In this document: piece by piece, positions 22,836-33,225 of the stretch
Layout of the letters: each line of letters starts with the position of its first letter
Numbering within the stretch: the first letter of the stretch is position 1
DNA from: Acanthococcus lagerstroemiae
Taxonomy: Eukaryota; Arthropoda; Insecta; Hemiptera; Eriococcidae
Direction of reading: 5' to 3'
Length of the DNA stretch: 64,000 nucleotides
Assembly (NCBI GenBank): GCA_031841125.1
Contig: CM063110.1
Location: forward strand, 57,201,946-57,265,945
The notes under the pieces: generated by a model
Seen by the model: only the letters and a program-made list of their open reading frames with translations
Databases searched by the model: none
Told to the model about the DNA's origin: nothing
Made by a program: the position numbers and the translations under genes

Positions 22836-23017
22836 TGCAGCGAATACACGATGTTAATGCCCGAGAGGAGGACCATCGGCAGCAGACAATAACCGAGAAC
22901 GGACACCACGACTCCGAGTGTAACTCCAGATGCGGCCATCAGACCGAGAAGTCCGTACATGCCCAGGCATCCCAGCGTTCCGATTCCATAGATGTAATTA
23001 AAATGCACTTTTCCGCT
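22836..23017 (-). CDS. YIPF5: Internal exon of a YIPF5/Yip1-family Golgi membrane protein
   Basis: On the minus strand this 182-bp exon encodes 60 residues beginning SGKVHFNYIYGIGTLGCLGM and ending CLLPMVLLSGINIVYSLQ (last codon split). It contains the SVLGYCLLPM block that is strongly conserved in YIPF5/YIPF7 and yeast Yip1, multi-pass membrane proteins of the ER-Golgi that interact with Rab GTPases. The segment spans two to three hydrophobic helices. An acceptor (CAAACAG) precedes it and a consensus donor (GTAAGT) follows it. I found neither the preceding exon (the AGP.VFC region) nor the last exon (the YPCALLYG region) in the window, so introns are long or the rest lies outside. Orthology to YIPF5 rather than YIPF7 is an inference. 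Confidence 0.88.
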
Positions 23018-23976
23018 CTGTTTGAATAAAACAAAAAAAAAAACACATAAAATTCGTTAGAAAAATGTCGCATGACAAAAACTAGCTAATATTTATACGG
23101 CCATCGATTACGGCGAATTAACCAAATAGCGTTGTAATTCGCGAACACCAGGGATCCGTTAGTCGCATAATTCTCGCAGGCAGATGGTTTGACTCACCGA
23201 AGCGGCTGAATAAATACGGGGCAGCCTGAAAATCATTTTCCGTATCTCATCATATCGATTAAAAAAAAAATTTCGCGGCGATGCGATAATATGAAAATGT
23301 AACTGGACGTGAAAAGTGTCAGTTTGTCAGAGTCTATAATTTTCGCTTTTCATCTTGACCGATCGTTATTTTCGAGTAGCCGGCTGTCTGTGTGCGCTTG
23401 TACCACATACACCGGTAATGAAGACGAGAGAATCACTCTTGCTAAGTGAACCTCGTTCATCAGTGTCATAATTTTCAACCGATGTTCCGGACACGTTCGG
23501 CTCCGAGAGATTTCACGATGGCTCAGTTTTGAAAGGACTTCGCAGTAGATCACAATCAGTCGCAAATCGAATGCTTCAGTCGCGAAGATCGCCCACCATA
23601 ATAGAGTTCCTCCTCTCGCCAAAGCGAATACGATAGAAAGTTGTTATAAGAGGTAGAGGAGGCTAACTCGTAGAAAAAGAGTTTGGTATAAGCTACATGG
23701 TACTCGTAATATTTTATTTGGGAAAGGGAAACAAGAATTGGATGAATCCGTCAACGTCAGTTGTAGCCGATCTCGTCCAATTTTTCTTCATTTTTTATCG
23801 TTACGTTTTCAGAGAATCTACGAGGTCAAGTGGGTCGGTATCGACCGTCGTTGGTTGTGATATCGTGAAAGATGAACAATTCTTCTTGTTCACAAACGTG
23901 CTAGAACCGGAGGTAACGGGAACTTCAAGCAGTGGCTCAGCGTGTATATAAGAAATTACTGACGTGATACGGTTGT
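23018..23976. other. Presumed intron or intergenic; no recognised gene
   Basis: More CpG-rich than surrounding DNA. A 90-codon minus-strand frame (23350-23622) starts with Met and is not repetitive, but I recognise no domain. Confidence 0.4.
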
Positions 23977-24660
23977 GGTTTGTGAGTATGAATATATACA
24001 TACCCCCCCCCCCACTTTTACTAGGGAACACAGAACAAATGCTGGAAGGCCGGTACCATAGGTAGCTGAATGTCAAAAATGTCTTTGTGACGTCTCTCCC
24101 AAACTTACAGATAGTGTCGGACACCAGGATGGATCGTCAATAAATTTTTCCTAAGGGAGTTGTCTTTGAAGTTATGTACTATAAAGCTGAAAATTGAATG
24201 TCACGCAGCGCCTTAAACATACTGGTTATGCAAAATTTCTACATTACCTTTTTAATAGTATTCATTGCAACCTTTGAATTAGTTATGTACAAATTTTTCC
24301 TATCTGTGAAATTGAAGGCGCTAAAGCTCTTACAATACTTTGTTGCTTCATAGCGCCTTTAATATGGCAGATAGGCAAAATTAACACATGACTCTAACAT
24401 CAGGAAAGATTGAGATCTACAAAATGAGTTGTGTACAAATTTTGCCTATCTGCAATATTGAAGGCGCTATAAAGCGACAAACTATTGTAAGTGCTTTAGC
24501 GCATTCAATTTCACAGATAGACAAAATTTGAATATGACCTTTTTTGTTACTTTTAATTAGTAGAACTAAAACGATTATGTGCAGATTTAGTCCGTCTCTC
24601 ATATTGAAGGCGGTAGACCATTGAATAGAAGTACTGGTAAAAATCAAAACTTCAAAAGAA
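23977..24660. repeat. Left arm of a long inverted repeat (partner 27590-28355)
   Basis: The arm runs from GTTTGTGAGTATGAAT at its outer end to AAAACTTCAAAAGAAAAG at its inner end. The reverse complement recurs at 27590-28355 with moderate divergence and a few indels. It includes two palindromic modules (24291-24382, 24436-24530). A 170-codon frame (24417-24929, minus) overlaps the arm and has no recognisable domain. Confidence 0.85.
24291..24530. repeat. Two tandem palindromic modules (hairpins), set 1
   Basis: Each module of about 92-95 bp starts with AAATTTTGCCTATCTG, continues with TTGAAGGCGCTATAAAGC and returns through GCTTTAGCGC..TTCAA to CAGATAGGCAAAATTT. Modules lie at 24291-24382 and 24436-24530, joined by about 53 bp. 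Related pairs occur at 27727-27966 and 39867-40105. Confidence 0.88.
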
Positions 24661-25038
24661 AAGTGGTCGGGATTAAGATCCTTTTTACGACAAAATATTG
24701 ATAGAGGTTGATTTAGACTAAACGGAACACAATTAGATCCAATGTCGAGAAAAATGTTAGAAAAAAAATCTTTCTCACATATATACAGGTCATGCAAAAA
24801 ATTTGTATGTAATATTCGCTCTCTCCATTCGGTGGAATTATAATGTGTCTTATTGTTATCTCTTGCTTTCTTACAAAAGATGAAAAATTCCATACGATTT
24901 ATTCTGCTTAATATGCTAGACCTTAACAAAGTTACATTTGGCGCTATATTTGAAACTCAACTGTACAATGAACTATACTAAGCAGTATTTTTACATTCGA
25001 AGAAAGACGTAATGGGTTTGAGGGTTGTTCTCTAAGAA

Positions 25039-25588
25039 AGGTTCCCTATCCTCGTATTTCCGTTGCATGCGTTGTAGAACGATGCGGATACGGTGAACGG
25101 TGAAATGTTGCGCAGGCTTATCTGACAACACTGTAAAAATATCATGTGCGTATGTAGAAAGAAGCAACGGTGAACCAGTACACAAAACATGAATCACACG
25201 CGCGAAGTCCGTCCACGTTTGTAGTGCAGGATGACCTTCGTGAGGTAAATCATGCCCTCGCGTCGACCACTATAAAAAGTGTGACACCACTTTGCACGTG
25301 TTGCACTGTAATTCTATCTGAGCCGAGCCGAACACTTTAATCGACTGCCGATAGATGGCACTAGGTGGTTCATTCTTCACTGCCAAGAATAAATTACTGA
25401 ACGCACTACAAACTTGGACGGATTTCGCGCGTGTGATCCATGTTTTGTGTACTGGTTCACCGTTGCTTCTTTCTACATGCGCACATGATATTTTTACAGT
25501 GTTGTCAGATAAGCCTGCGCAACATTTCCCCGTTCACCGCATCGCTCTACAACGCATGCAACGGAAATACAAAGATAGGGAACCTTAC
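25039..25588. repeat. Inverted repeat, arms of about 190 bp, loop of about 170 bp
   Basis: Left arm 25039-25232, right arm 25403-25588, about 90 percent identical by eye. Both arms, read outward from the loop, encode the same peptide (VIHVLCTGSPLLLST..AHDI), which is the expected result of an inverted duplication; I recognise no protein family. The loop holds CTATAAAAAG near 25270, a TATA-like word. A folded transcript would be a long hairpin. Confidence 0.85.
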
Positions 25589-25714
25589 TTCTGGGACAAC
25601 TTATGTACATCAATGATGTTATGCACAAATAAATTAAGTGACAAAAAGCAAATTTTTCAGGAGAGCAAGTTGAAACTTTCCCCAATTTTAATTTGCCCCC
25701 TCAGCAGAGACTGA

Positions 25715-26824
25715 TATTTTAATGTCCCTCAAAATGTCGGAATGATATCTATCAACCAAAAACTATAGGGTACTAGGGGAAAAAAAAAGATTCCAAACTG
25801 CAATGATTTCATTCTACCAATAATCTTTCCAATTCTGTGCGCACTCAACACATTTTTGAAGAACAATATCGTACTTAGCACATTTAGACACTCATTTCCA
25901 CACTTTGAAGCGCACTTTACTTCGATTCAATTGACACTGTACTTTGAATTATTAGACTTTTCATTTAAAAATTACTTTTAAAATGGTATAAGTGAAATCT
26001 CCACGCGCAAAATGTGGTCAGTAACAGCACAAATTGCGATAAGTGCGCTGATGTTTTAAGCCAAATGTGTTAAGTACAACGATGAAAAGATTATTCTGCA
26101 CCTGATACAAGCGTGTAACAAGAGACGCCACTCCTGTACTTATCACAGTTTTGAACTGCCCTCTGGAGGGAGAAGCTTGAATTATTTCAATCTGCCGTCA
26201 ATGCGGGGTGACAGTCTGCAATTCTGCATGTCTGTAAACTGTTCCTGCACTCATTTTTGACAAAAATGTCACTCAACCTATTTGTGCATAACATAGGAAA
26301 AATCTTCCAGAATTTAAGTCGAAAAAATATTTATTCGGATAGATTCGCCTAGTTTTTTGTGTTTTTTTTTAAATTTAAAATTTTGTTTGTTTATGCACTT
26401 AGACAAAGGCTTAGCAACGTTTTTCATTTATATGCCACAGAAAGACAAAAGACATGAAAATGTCAAAAGACGTTACTTTATGAGCGTTACTTTGGAGCAT
26501 CACGAAAAAAACAGCAGATCGAGAGCTTTGGCACATAAACGAAAAAGTGTTACTTTTTGAGCATTACTTCTCCTGATCATACCCTGATAAAAAAAATTTT
26601 CATGGAAATTTCTATTAACAACACGGCTGCAGACTGTTGGAGCGTTACTTCTAACCGTATGAGTTAGCTCTTCATGGTCACAATCAGTTCAGTGGTTCAA
26701 ATTCCCATGGAAACTTTTATTTCCTCCAGCCATCTTCAGTATTTCATAGAAATTTCCATGGAATTTTTTTAAAATTAGGGTATAATCACGGATTATTTAT
26801 GAATTCTTCCATGGATTTTTTTTT
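25715..26824. other. Non-coding, interior of the large inverted structure
   Basis: AT-rich sequence without a recognised frame or repeat, apart from short repeats of the word CGTTACTTTnTGAGC at 26470-26570. Confidence 0.4.
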
Positions 26825-27040
26825 TTAGCATTTTATATGCTTTTACGACTGGATATACTTGAGCAAAACCGTAACGGAAAACCTAACAAAAAATATAACG
26901 CTCCCCCGACATGCTCCCCCGAAACGAATTCAGTGGTAGACATTTCAATGGAAATTTATTTTAGCATTTTATATGCTTTTACTACTGGGTATACTTGAGC
27001 GAAAAACCTAACGCTCCCCCGACACAAATGCAGTGGTCGA
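26825..27040. repeat. Tandem duplication, unit about 115 bp
   Basis: TTTAGCATTTTATATGCTTT followed by ATACTTGAGC and CGCTCCCCCGAC is present twice (about 26825-26950 and 26957-27040), each followed by CAGTGGTnGACATTT. Confidence 0.75.
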
Positions 27041-27224
27041 CATTTACAATCTACAACCATGTTGTGGCTGCGCAACTGCAGTCTGCAACCATGTTGTTGA
27101 TAGAAATCCCCCCCCCCACCCGACACAAAACCATTTTATCAGAGTACGAAAGTATATAAAATATTACACTACGAGTCTCTGCAGGAGACACGTATTTTTG
27201 GGTAGTTCACTGACTGATTACCCG

Positions 27225-27258
27225 ATTAACCCGACTGACTGATCTGACTGACTGACTG
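27225..27258. repeat. GACT-type microsatellite
   Basis: Imperfect tandem copies of the tetranucleotide GACT. Confidence 0.8.
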
Positions 27259-27589
27259 CTTTTTTTTTGGAAAGAAAACTAGTCAAGTCTAAGTTTATAG
27301 GATTCTTTATTTATTTATTTTTTTTATGTTGGTGGGTGTTTTAACCACAAAAACCCTTATTTCTTTCATTAATATTTATCGAGAGTCAAGATGCGTGCTT
27401 TTTAGCGGACGCTCCTCGAGGAACGAGGTTACTTGTTTTTTCTTCTCTTCTCATTTCCAGTTCAGTTCAGTGGTGCGTATTGCGTAAAGCCAATCCGTAT
27501 GATTCAGCTCTCCGTGGTCACAAGTCCTCAATTTAAAATAAAACTTGTTTAAAATTAATGACGTTCGCATGTTATATTTCTTTAGTATA

Positions 27590-28355
27590 CCCTTTTTCTT
27601 TCGAAGTTTTGATTTTTACCAGTACTTTTATTCAATTGTCTACCGCCTTCAATATGGGAGACGGACCAAATTTGCACTAACCTTTTAAGTTTCACTAATT
27701 AAGAGTAACAAAAAAGGTCATATTCAAAGGTTGCCTACCTGTGAAATTAAAAGCGCTAAAGCACTTACAATCGTTTATCGCTTTATAGCGCCTTTAATAT
27801 TGTGGATAGGCAAAATTTGTACATGACTTATTTTGTAGATCTCAATCATTACTACTGGTAAGGTTATATGTTAATTTTGCCTGTCTGCCATACTGAAGGT
27901 GCTATAAATGAACTAAGTATTGTAAGTTCTTTGGCACCTTCAATTTTACAGATAGGCAAAATTTGTACATAACTAATTTAAAGGTTGCAATGAATACTAT
28001 CAAAAAGATTATGTAGAAATTTTGCATAACCAGCATGTTCAAGGCGCTGCGTAACATTCAATTTTCAGCCTTATTGTACATAACTTCAAAGACAAATCCC
28101 TTAGGAAAAATTTATAAATTAAAAAAATTTTCAACACATTTTTTTCACCAAAGCAACTTTTTACCTGGGTCGCGTTAGAAATTACAAAAAATAAATTGAC
28201 GATCAATACTGGTGTCCGACATTATCTGCGAGTTTGGAAGAGACGTCACAAAGACATACTTCACATTCAGCTAACTATGATTCCGGCCCTCTGGCACTTA
28301 TTCTGTGTTCCCTAGTAACGGGGGGGGGGGTCTACATTCATACTCACAAACCACA
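27590..28355. repeat. Right arm of the long inverted repeat (partner 23977-24660)
   Basis: Reverse complement of the left arm, with palindromic modules at 27727-27819 and 27871-27966. It is longer than the left arm by an insertion near 28115-28200 that is itself repeated at 28372-28465 (TTTTTCACC.AAG..TTTACCTGGGTCG). The outer end, CATACTCACAAACCAC, mirrors 23977. A G-run at 28320 corresponds to the C-run at 24003. Confidence 0.85.
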
Positions 28356-28477
28356 GAAAGAATTTACAAATTAAAAAAAAAATTGAAACACTTTTTTTCA
28401 CCGAAGACTACGTTTTACCTGGGTCGTGTTAGAAATTTCGAAAAAAATTCTGACGATCCATCCTAATGGATAAGTCA

Positions 28478-28995
28478 AATGGCTCGTCATGTGAAAGAAA
28501 AAAATTCCACAGAAAACGCTCCGCAAAAAGCGTTCCGCAGAACAACGTTACCGTCGTGATGTAGTTACGTATTCCTCTTCATGTGGTCATTCGTTCCATC
28601 ACGTTTTGGCCGGCTGACACAGAGAATGCCAAGCAACGCAGGGAATGGATGACTGGAGAAGGCATTAGAATATGGATATGCGCGTCAGTGCGGTCGCCTG
28701 GATGACATATCCATCTGCATCCACATTATTAAGAATCAAAAGCGAATGATGTCGATCGACTAGAGTCGGATGGAAGTCGTCCGTCCAAGTGTGAAAATGA
28801 CGAAAGAGTCGCCTGAAAGTCGAATGGAATCGTGTCTAATGCAGCCCACAAAAAGTCGGTCCAGTTAAAGTCAACTGAATGGAGTCGCTTCAGTGCGGAT
28901 GCATCGTCAAGTCGAACTGAGTCGATAGACTCCATTCCATGTAGTGTGAACGCACCTTAACAATGTCCTTCCATGCAATAGTCCGATTCTTTCGT
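28478..28995 (+). repeat. Dispersed repeat family D, copy 1, split by an insertion
   Basis: 28478-28710 (ATGGCTCGTCATGTGAAAG, AAAGCGTTCCGCAGAA, GGCTGACACAGAGAATGCC) matches copies at 33001-33225, 43628-43880 and 46248-46435. The family tail TGTCCTTCCATGCAATAGTC resumes at 28965. Between them, 28711-28958 is foreign DNA ending AGTGTGAACGCACCTTA, a transposon-like terminus, with many AGTCG words. No protein. Probably an old non-autonomous DNA element. Confidence 0.75.
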
Positions 28996-29173
28996 GTTTG
29001 TTTTTTTTAATTCAAAATTCGAAACATGAGAACTTCCCCCTCCTCCCTACATACACAAAATCAAGTAGGGAATTTTTCGGGAAAATTAAGTTGCAAAGTA
29101 TGCTAAGTGACGAGAATACCAAGTGGTTTAGCATACTCTGTCACTTGATTTATAGGTTTCTCGATATATGTAT

Positions 29174-30452
29174 GTGTCATTCCATAGTAAAAGGTCCCAC
29201 CTGGTCGATCATAGTTTTCAAGCAAGAGCAAAAAATAGTGATTAGGGTCAAAAAAGGTGATTTCGTATTTAGATCAATTTAGGTCCTTTGAACTATTCTC
29301 TTTTCGTTGGAATTGACCGCAGACTCGATCACTTCCAATAACATATCGAAATATCGATTTGAAGTATCGAACTACATGATTTTAAAATGGTCCCAAGTGG
29401 TCGATTGATAAGATTCTCAGTTCTTATCAGTTATTTTATCAGAATGAACATTAATTTTGCATTTAAAAAAATGCACGTAATTCGAATGCTAACAGCTGGT
29501 TTCTTATAATCGTACACAGCACCGAACCATTGATGCCAACCAAGCCTGTTGAAAAATCCCAGGATTCTGCATAAAAAATCTTGAGATTTCTCAACAAATC
29601 TTGAGACAAAATTTTTCGTCTTTCCTATGTTGCCCAACCATAAAATATTTACTGACTTATCACATTTGTTGTTTTAACCCCTCCATCCTCTGTTCTGCTC
29701 ACAATCCTAAAGATTTTCCTTTTTTCCCCCACTTTTGTTCTTAAGTACTGTGGACTTATATTAGTGGCATCGAACTGTTCTAAGGGCCTTTTTCTTGTAA
29801 CAGATCACAGATATATTCTAAATTTCCATTTCTGTGTAAAATCTGAGAGCTTATTACTCCCATAAGGCAATAAATTTTCCATTTGCAAAATTTGGAAGTG
29901 AAAAATTTAAGAAAGCAATGTTAGTTTTACGTAAATTCGTGAAAACTCTTTTGAGATCTTGAGGAAAACCTCAAAATCTTGAGATCTCAAGATTTATCTT
30001 GAGGTTGGCAGCAGTTCACAGAACGGCGGTATAAGCATGTGAATGCGGAATACTGCAACGTAGAATGAGAATGAGGTGGTCTGGTAGGAGGAAATGAGGA
30101 ACAGGGTACAACTTATCTTCACATCGCTACTCGCTAGAATGAATACACGTGAAACGAGTTCGGAAAAGGTAAACTACAGTGTTGACTTGCCAATGAACGT
30201 AGAATCATTCATCTGTCCCCTTCTATAGAGTTCAAGAGCGCTATTCTCACGCGATTCAGTGTTGCAAAACTTAACACGCCGTTTTCTCGAAATCAGGGTT
30301 TTCGCTACTTCATGTTCTTCGTGTTGTACTGCAGTGGGTTTTTAACGTATGGACCTCGATAAGGGCTCATTTTAACGAAAATTCTCTCGAGTATAACGTA
30401 GTATTGTTAACTCCATTTCGACCAGGTGGGACCTTTTACCGTGGAATGACAC
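29174..30452. mobile_element. TIR element, 1279 bp, unclassified
   Basis: Terminal inverted repeats of about 35 bp begin GTGTCATTCCATAGTAAAAG on the left; the right end is the complement with about three mismatches, and both continue into GGTCCCACCTGGTCGA. GTAT flanks both ends (29170-29173, 30453-30456), a possible 4-bp target duplication. A degraded partial copy of GGTCCCA..TGGTCGATT occurs at 29391. The interior has no transposase motif that I can see. Confidence 0.78.
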
Positions 30453-30456
30453 GTAT

Positions 30457-32532
30457 TATGATTAACTGGGATTTTGAAGCCAGGACTTTCTATTGTACAT
30501 TTTTTTTTTTCGGGAAAATGTAAAAATTCTTGTAGCGAAATTTTATTGGGAAGATGGGACACCGGGATTTCATTTAAAATTATCAAAATATCTGATTTGT
30601 TGCAGAGAAGTCTTTGATTTGTGGATAGTGCGTCACTTATATTGGTCAAGTTACTAGTATATTAGACCACTTACGGGCAGATTCCGACAATATTTTGCAA
30701 GGAATTCGGTGCTATCAAAAGAATGAAGAAAATGAATACCGCAAAAATTAGAAATACACAGACTAATTTTTTTGTTTTGTTTTGTGTGAAATTACGCAGT
30801 GTGTACAGGCCGAATAACATTGTTTTTTTTTATTAATTTTTTTGCGAGAAACCCTCACCCTGTTGAAAACATCAAGTTTACAAACTCGAACCCGCGTCCG
30901 AAATTAGGTACTTATTCCGCAATCGCGGAACGCGAATTAAATTTCAATCTCCGACACCGAAATCGGTTTCTCTTCCTGCTGCGGTACCCGTGCACGCCGG
31001 ATAGTCGGAAGCCGTCGCCGATGCGATTTCATTCTTCGAAATAGACAGGAGCAGAAGTATATACACCGCGCATTTAGACATTGTGAAACAGGAAAGATAC
31101 GGAATTCGTTGAATTTTCCAATTTGAAAATACGCTTTCAGAATATTCAGCCACGCCGTCGAATTCATCTTCTTTTCCTCCCGCACAACCGACCAATTACC
31201 GTTCGCGGCACGCAAGGTGAAACGCGAAACATTTCCTCTTTCTCGTGCACAGTCGAAAGTACAACGAACAACTAATTTCAGGCATTCCCGGCATGAAAAA
31301 TGTTAACAAGATAAACCTTAAACTCGGATTCAGGAGGGAACACAAAATTGCATACGTAATTGAATGGACGGATTTCTTCTTCTTTCTCAAGGTAACCCTT
31401 CGCGGACTGGAAAATTAAAATAGTTAAATATGAAGATTACCGACCGTACCCTGTACGCGCTATTCCAGTACGTAAGTATATACGATGAGTAAGTATCATT
31501 CTTATCCGTACCTATCTCACAAACCGCTCGTAACACGTACCGACCAAGTCAACATTTCCTCCTCGAAACTTCGAACAAATTACTTTTATTAGTATTTTCG
31601 AGAGTTCGGAAAACAAATGAAATTTACTTTCCACCGTCAAATTTTGTCGAGGGTTTCCCTCTCGCAGAATACGTCTCGTTCTTCATGCTCAAGTCAGGTA
31701 TATCTACGAAAATAATAAGGGAAGAGGGCAAATAACTGGCACCACACCTATAAAATATAGAAAGAAGTTACCCAAGCAGGGCCACGTCTCGCAACCAGAA
31801 AATTGATTTTGGAAAATAGAACTAAAACCAACTAATCACGTTTTCGAAGAACAAAATCAAATAAAAGTTGATCCTGATCATTAAATGGAGGAGGGGGCAG
31901 CATTCTGAAGTAAATTCTAGTAATTTCAGTCAGGTTTTATATTGAGAGAGCAGTCACCGGGAAAGAGAGAGTGTCAACTGGTTCGTTAATAATTAGTATT
32001 TCCATGTCAATGCGGACTCTGAGCTAAGGTCTTCAGATTTTTGTCAAATTTTGGGTAGTTGGGTATCCCTTCAAAGGTACCGAATCCGCTATTCGTTCAC
32101 CCATGTATATTTTGGAAGAAGATTAGAGCACGCTAAAATGTGTTTTTTTTGTAGAATCCATTGCTTCAAATCCCCGTACGTAAAAACAGAAGACCATGGA
32201 GAAGTGCGGTTTTCACCATTAGTTAGCATAATAGGCTTTCATTTCCATATACAGAACATTTAATTACGCGAATTTTCAACTGTAACATTAATTTAAATTT
32301 TTGATCAGAAATTCTCAAACTTTGTGTCTTGTGAAAAATTTAAAAAAAATTCACCTGGGAACCTCATACAGTGAAAACAGCTAACAATGATATTAAAGGA
32401 ACCTAACAGACACATCGTAGCGACTGTTGCGTTTTCAAGTCTTTTACATACATCCTTTAGGTGTCGTATAAGGCCTGTTATGTATCATAATGAGGAAACC
32501 GTGCGTGTAGTGGTTTATTACTGACATGGATA
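30457..32532. other. Non-coding; 30850-31700 looks single-copy
   Basis: No gene recognised. 30880-31250 is more GC- and CpG-rich than its surroundings and has open minus-strand frames of about 90 codons (30937-31215) without known domains. Confidence 0.4.
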
Positions 32533-32996
32533 CAGTGTTGCCAGATGAGAGCTGTGAAAAGGGCCCACTCGCTCAAAAAAAAAAAAAGGACCACACAACA
32601 CAAGAAAGGACCACCTCCCTAAAATAGCTAAATTATATATACTACAAGGTGGTAAAAGTAGGGGTGCGAGGATTTGAAAGGAAACTGTTAGGAATCACTG
32701 AAAATCAAGTGTTTCATATGATTTCACGAACGTTTCAATATTTCAATGATCCTAAAATTGTCTATGTTTATGTATTGATCTGTGACATTTCTACGTTCTT
32801 GACGTCAGTGAGTTGTCGTTAAAAAATGATTGTTGTTATTCATAAGTCCAAACTGCATTATATATTTATTCAATCATAGTTATTTCAAGGAGAAAGGACC
32901 ACAAAAGGACCACCAGGATTACTACCTCAGGAAAGGACCATGAAATGGACCACATATTTTTTATAACGTTTGAAAGGACCACATCTGGCAACACTG
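32533..32996. mobile_element. hAT-like MITE with reiterated AAAGGACCAC
   Basis: A 464-bp element with perfect 15-bp TIRs CAGTGTTGCCAGATG (32533-32547; complement 32982-32996). The flanks CATGGATA and CATGGAAT match at 6 of 8 positions, fitting a decayed 8-bp hAT target duplication. Near both ends the word AAAGGACCAC recurs (about two copies on the left, five or more on the right), which may be transposase-binding subterminal repeats. It lies at the edge of dispersed-family D copy 2. Confidence 0.82.
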
Positions 32997-33000
32997 CATG

Positions 33001-33225
33001 GAATGGCTCATCACGCAGACAGAAGAACTCCGCAGAAAACATTTCGCAAAATACGCTCCGCATAAAGCGTTCCGCAGGAAAACGTTACTATCGTGACGTC
33101 GTTTCATATTCCTCTTTACGCGGGCATTCGTTCTATCACGTGTCAACTGGCCAGCATGAAGAATGCCGAGTGACGCCGAAAATACGCGACTAGAGAAGGC
33201 ATTGGAATGCAGGGATTGTGAGCGG
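33001..33225 (+). repeat. Dispersed repeat family D, copy 2
   Basis: Matches copy 1 (GCATAAAGCGTTCCGCAG, CATTCGTTCTATCACG, GAATGCCGAGTGACGCCG). Preceded immediately by the MITE at 32533-32996. Confidence 0.75.

Noticed and set aside
23350..23622. 90-codon minus-strand frame near the YIPF5 exon, considered as an upstream exon.
   Set aside because: Its sequence does not resemble any part of YIPF5/Yip1 and lacks clear splice sites; left unassigned.
24417..24929. 170-codon open frame on the minus strand.
   Set aside because: Half of it lies in a repeat arm and palindromic modules, the residue composition is not protein-like, and no domain is visible.
23977..28355. Polinton/Maverick element because of long terminal inverted repeats.
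   Set aside because: The centre is only 2.9 kb and shows no integrase, polymerase, ATPase or protease frame.
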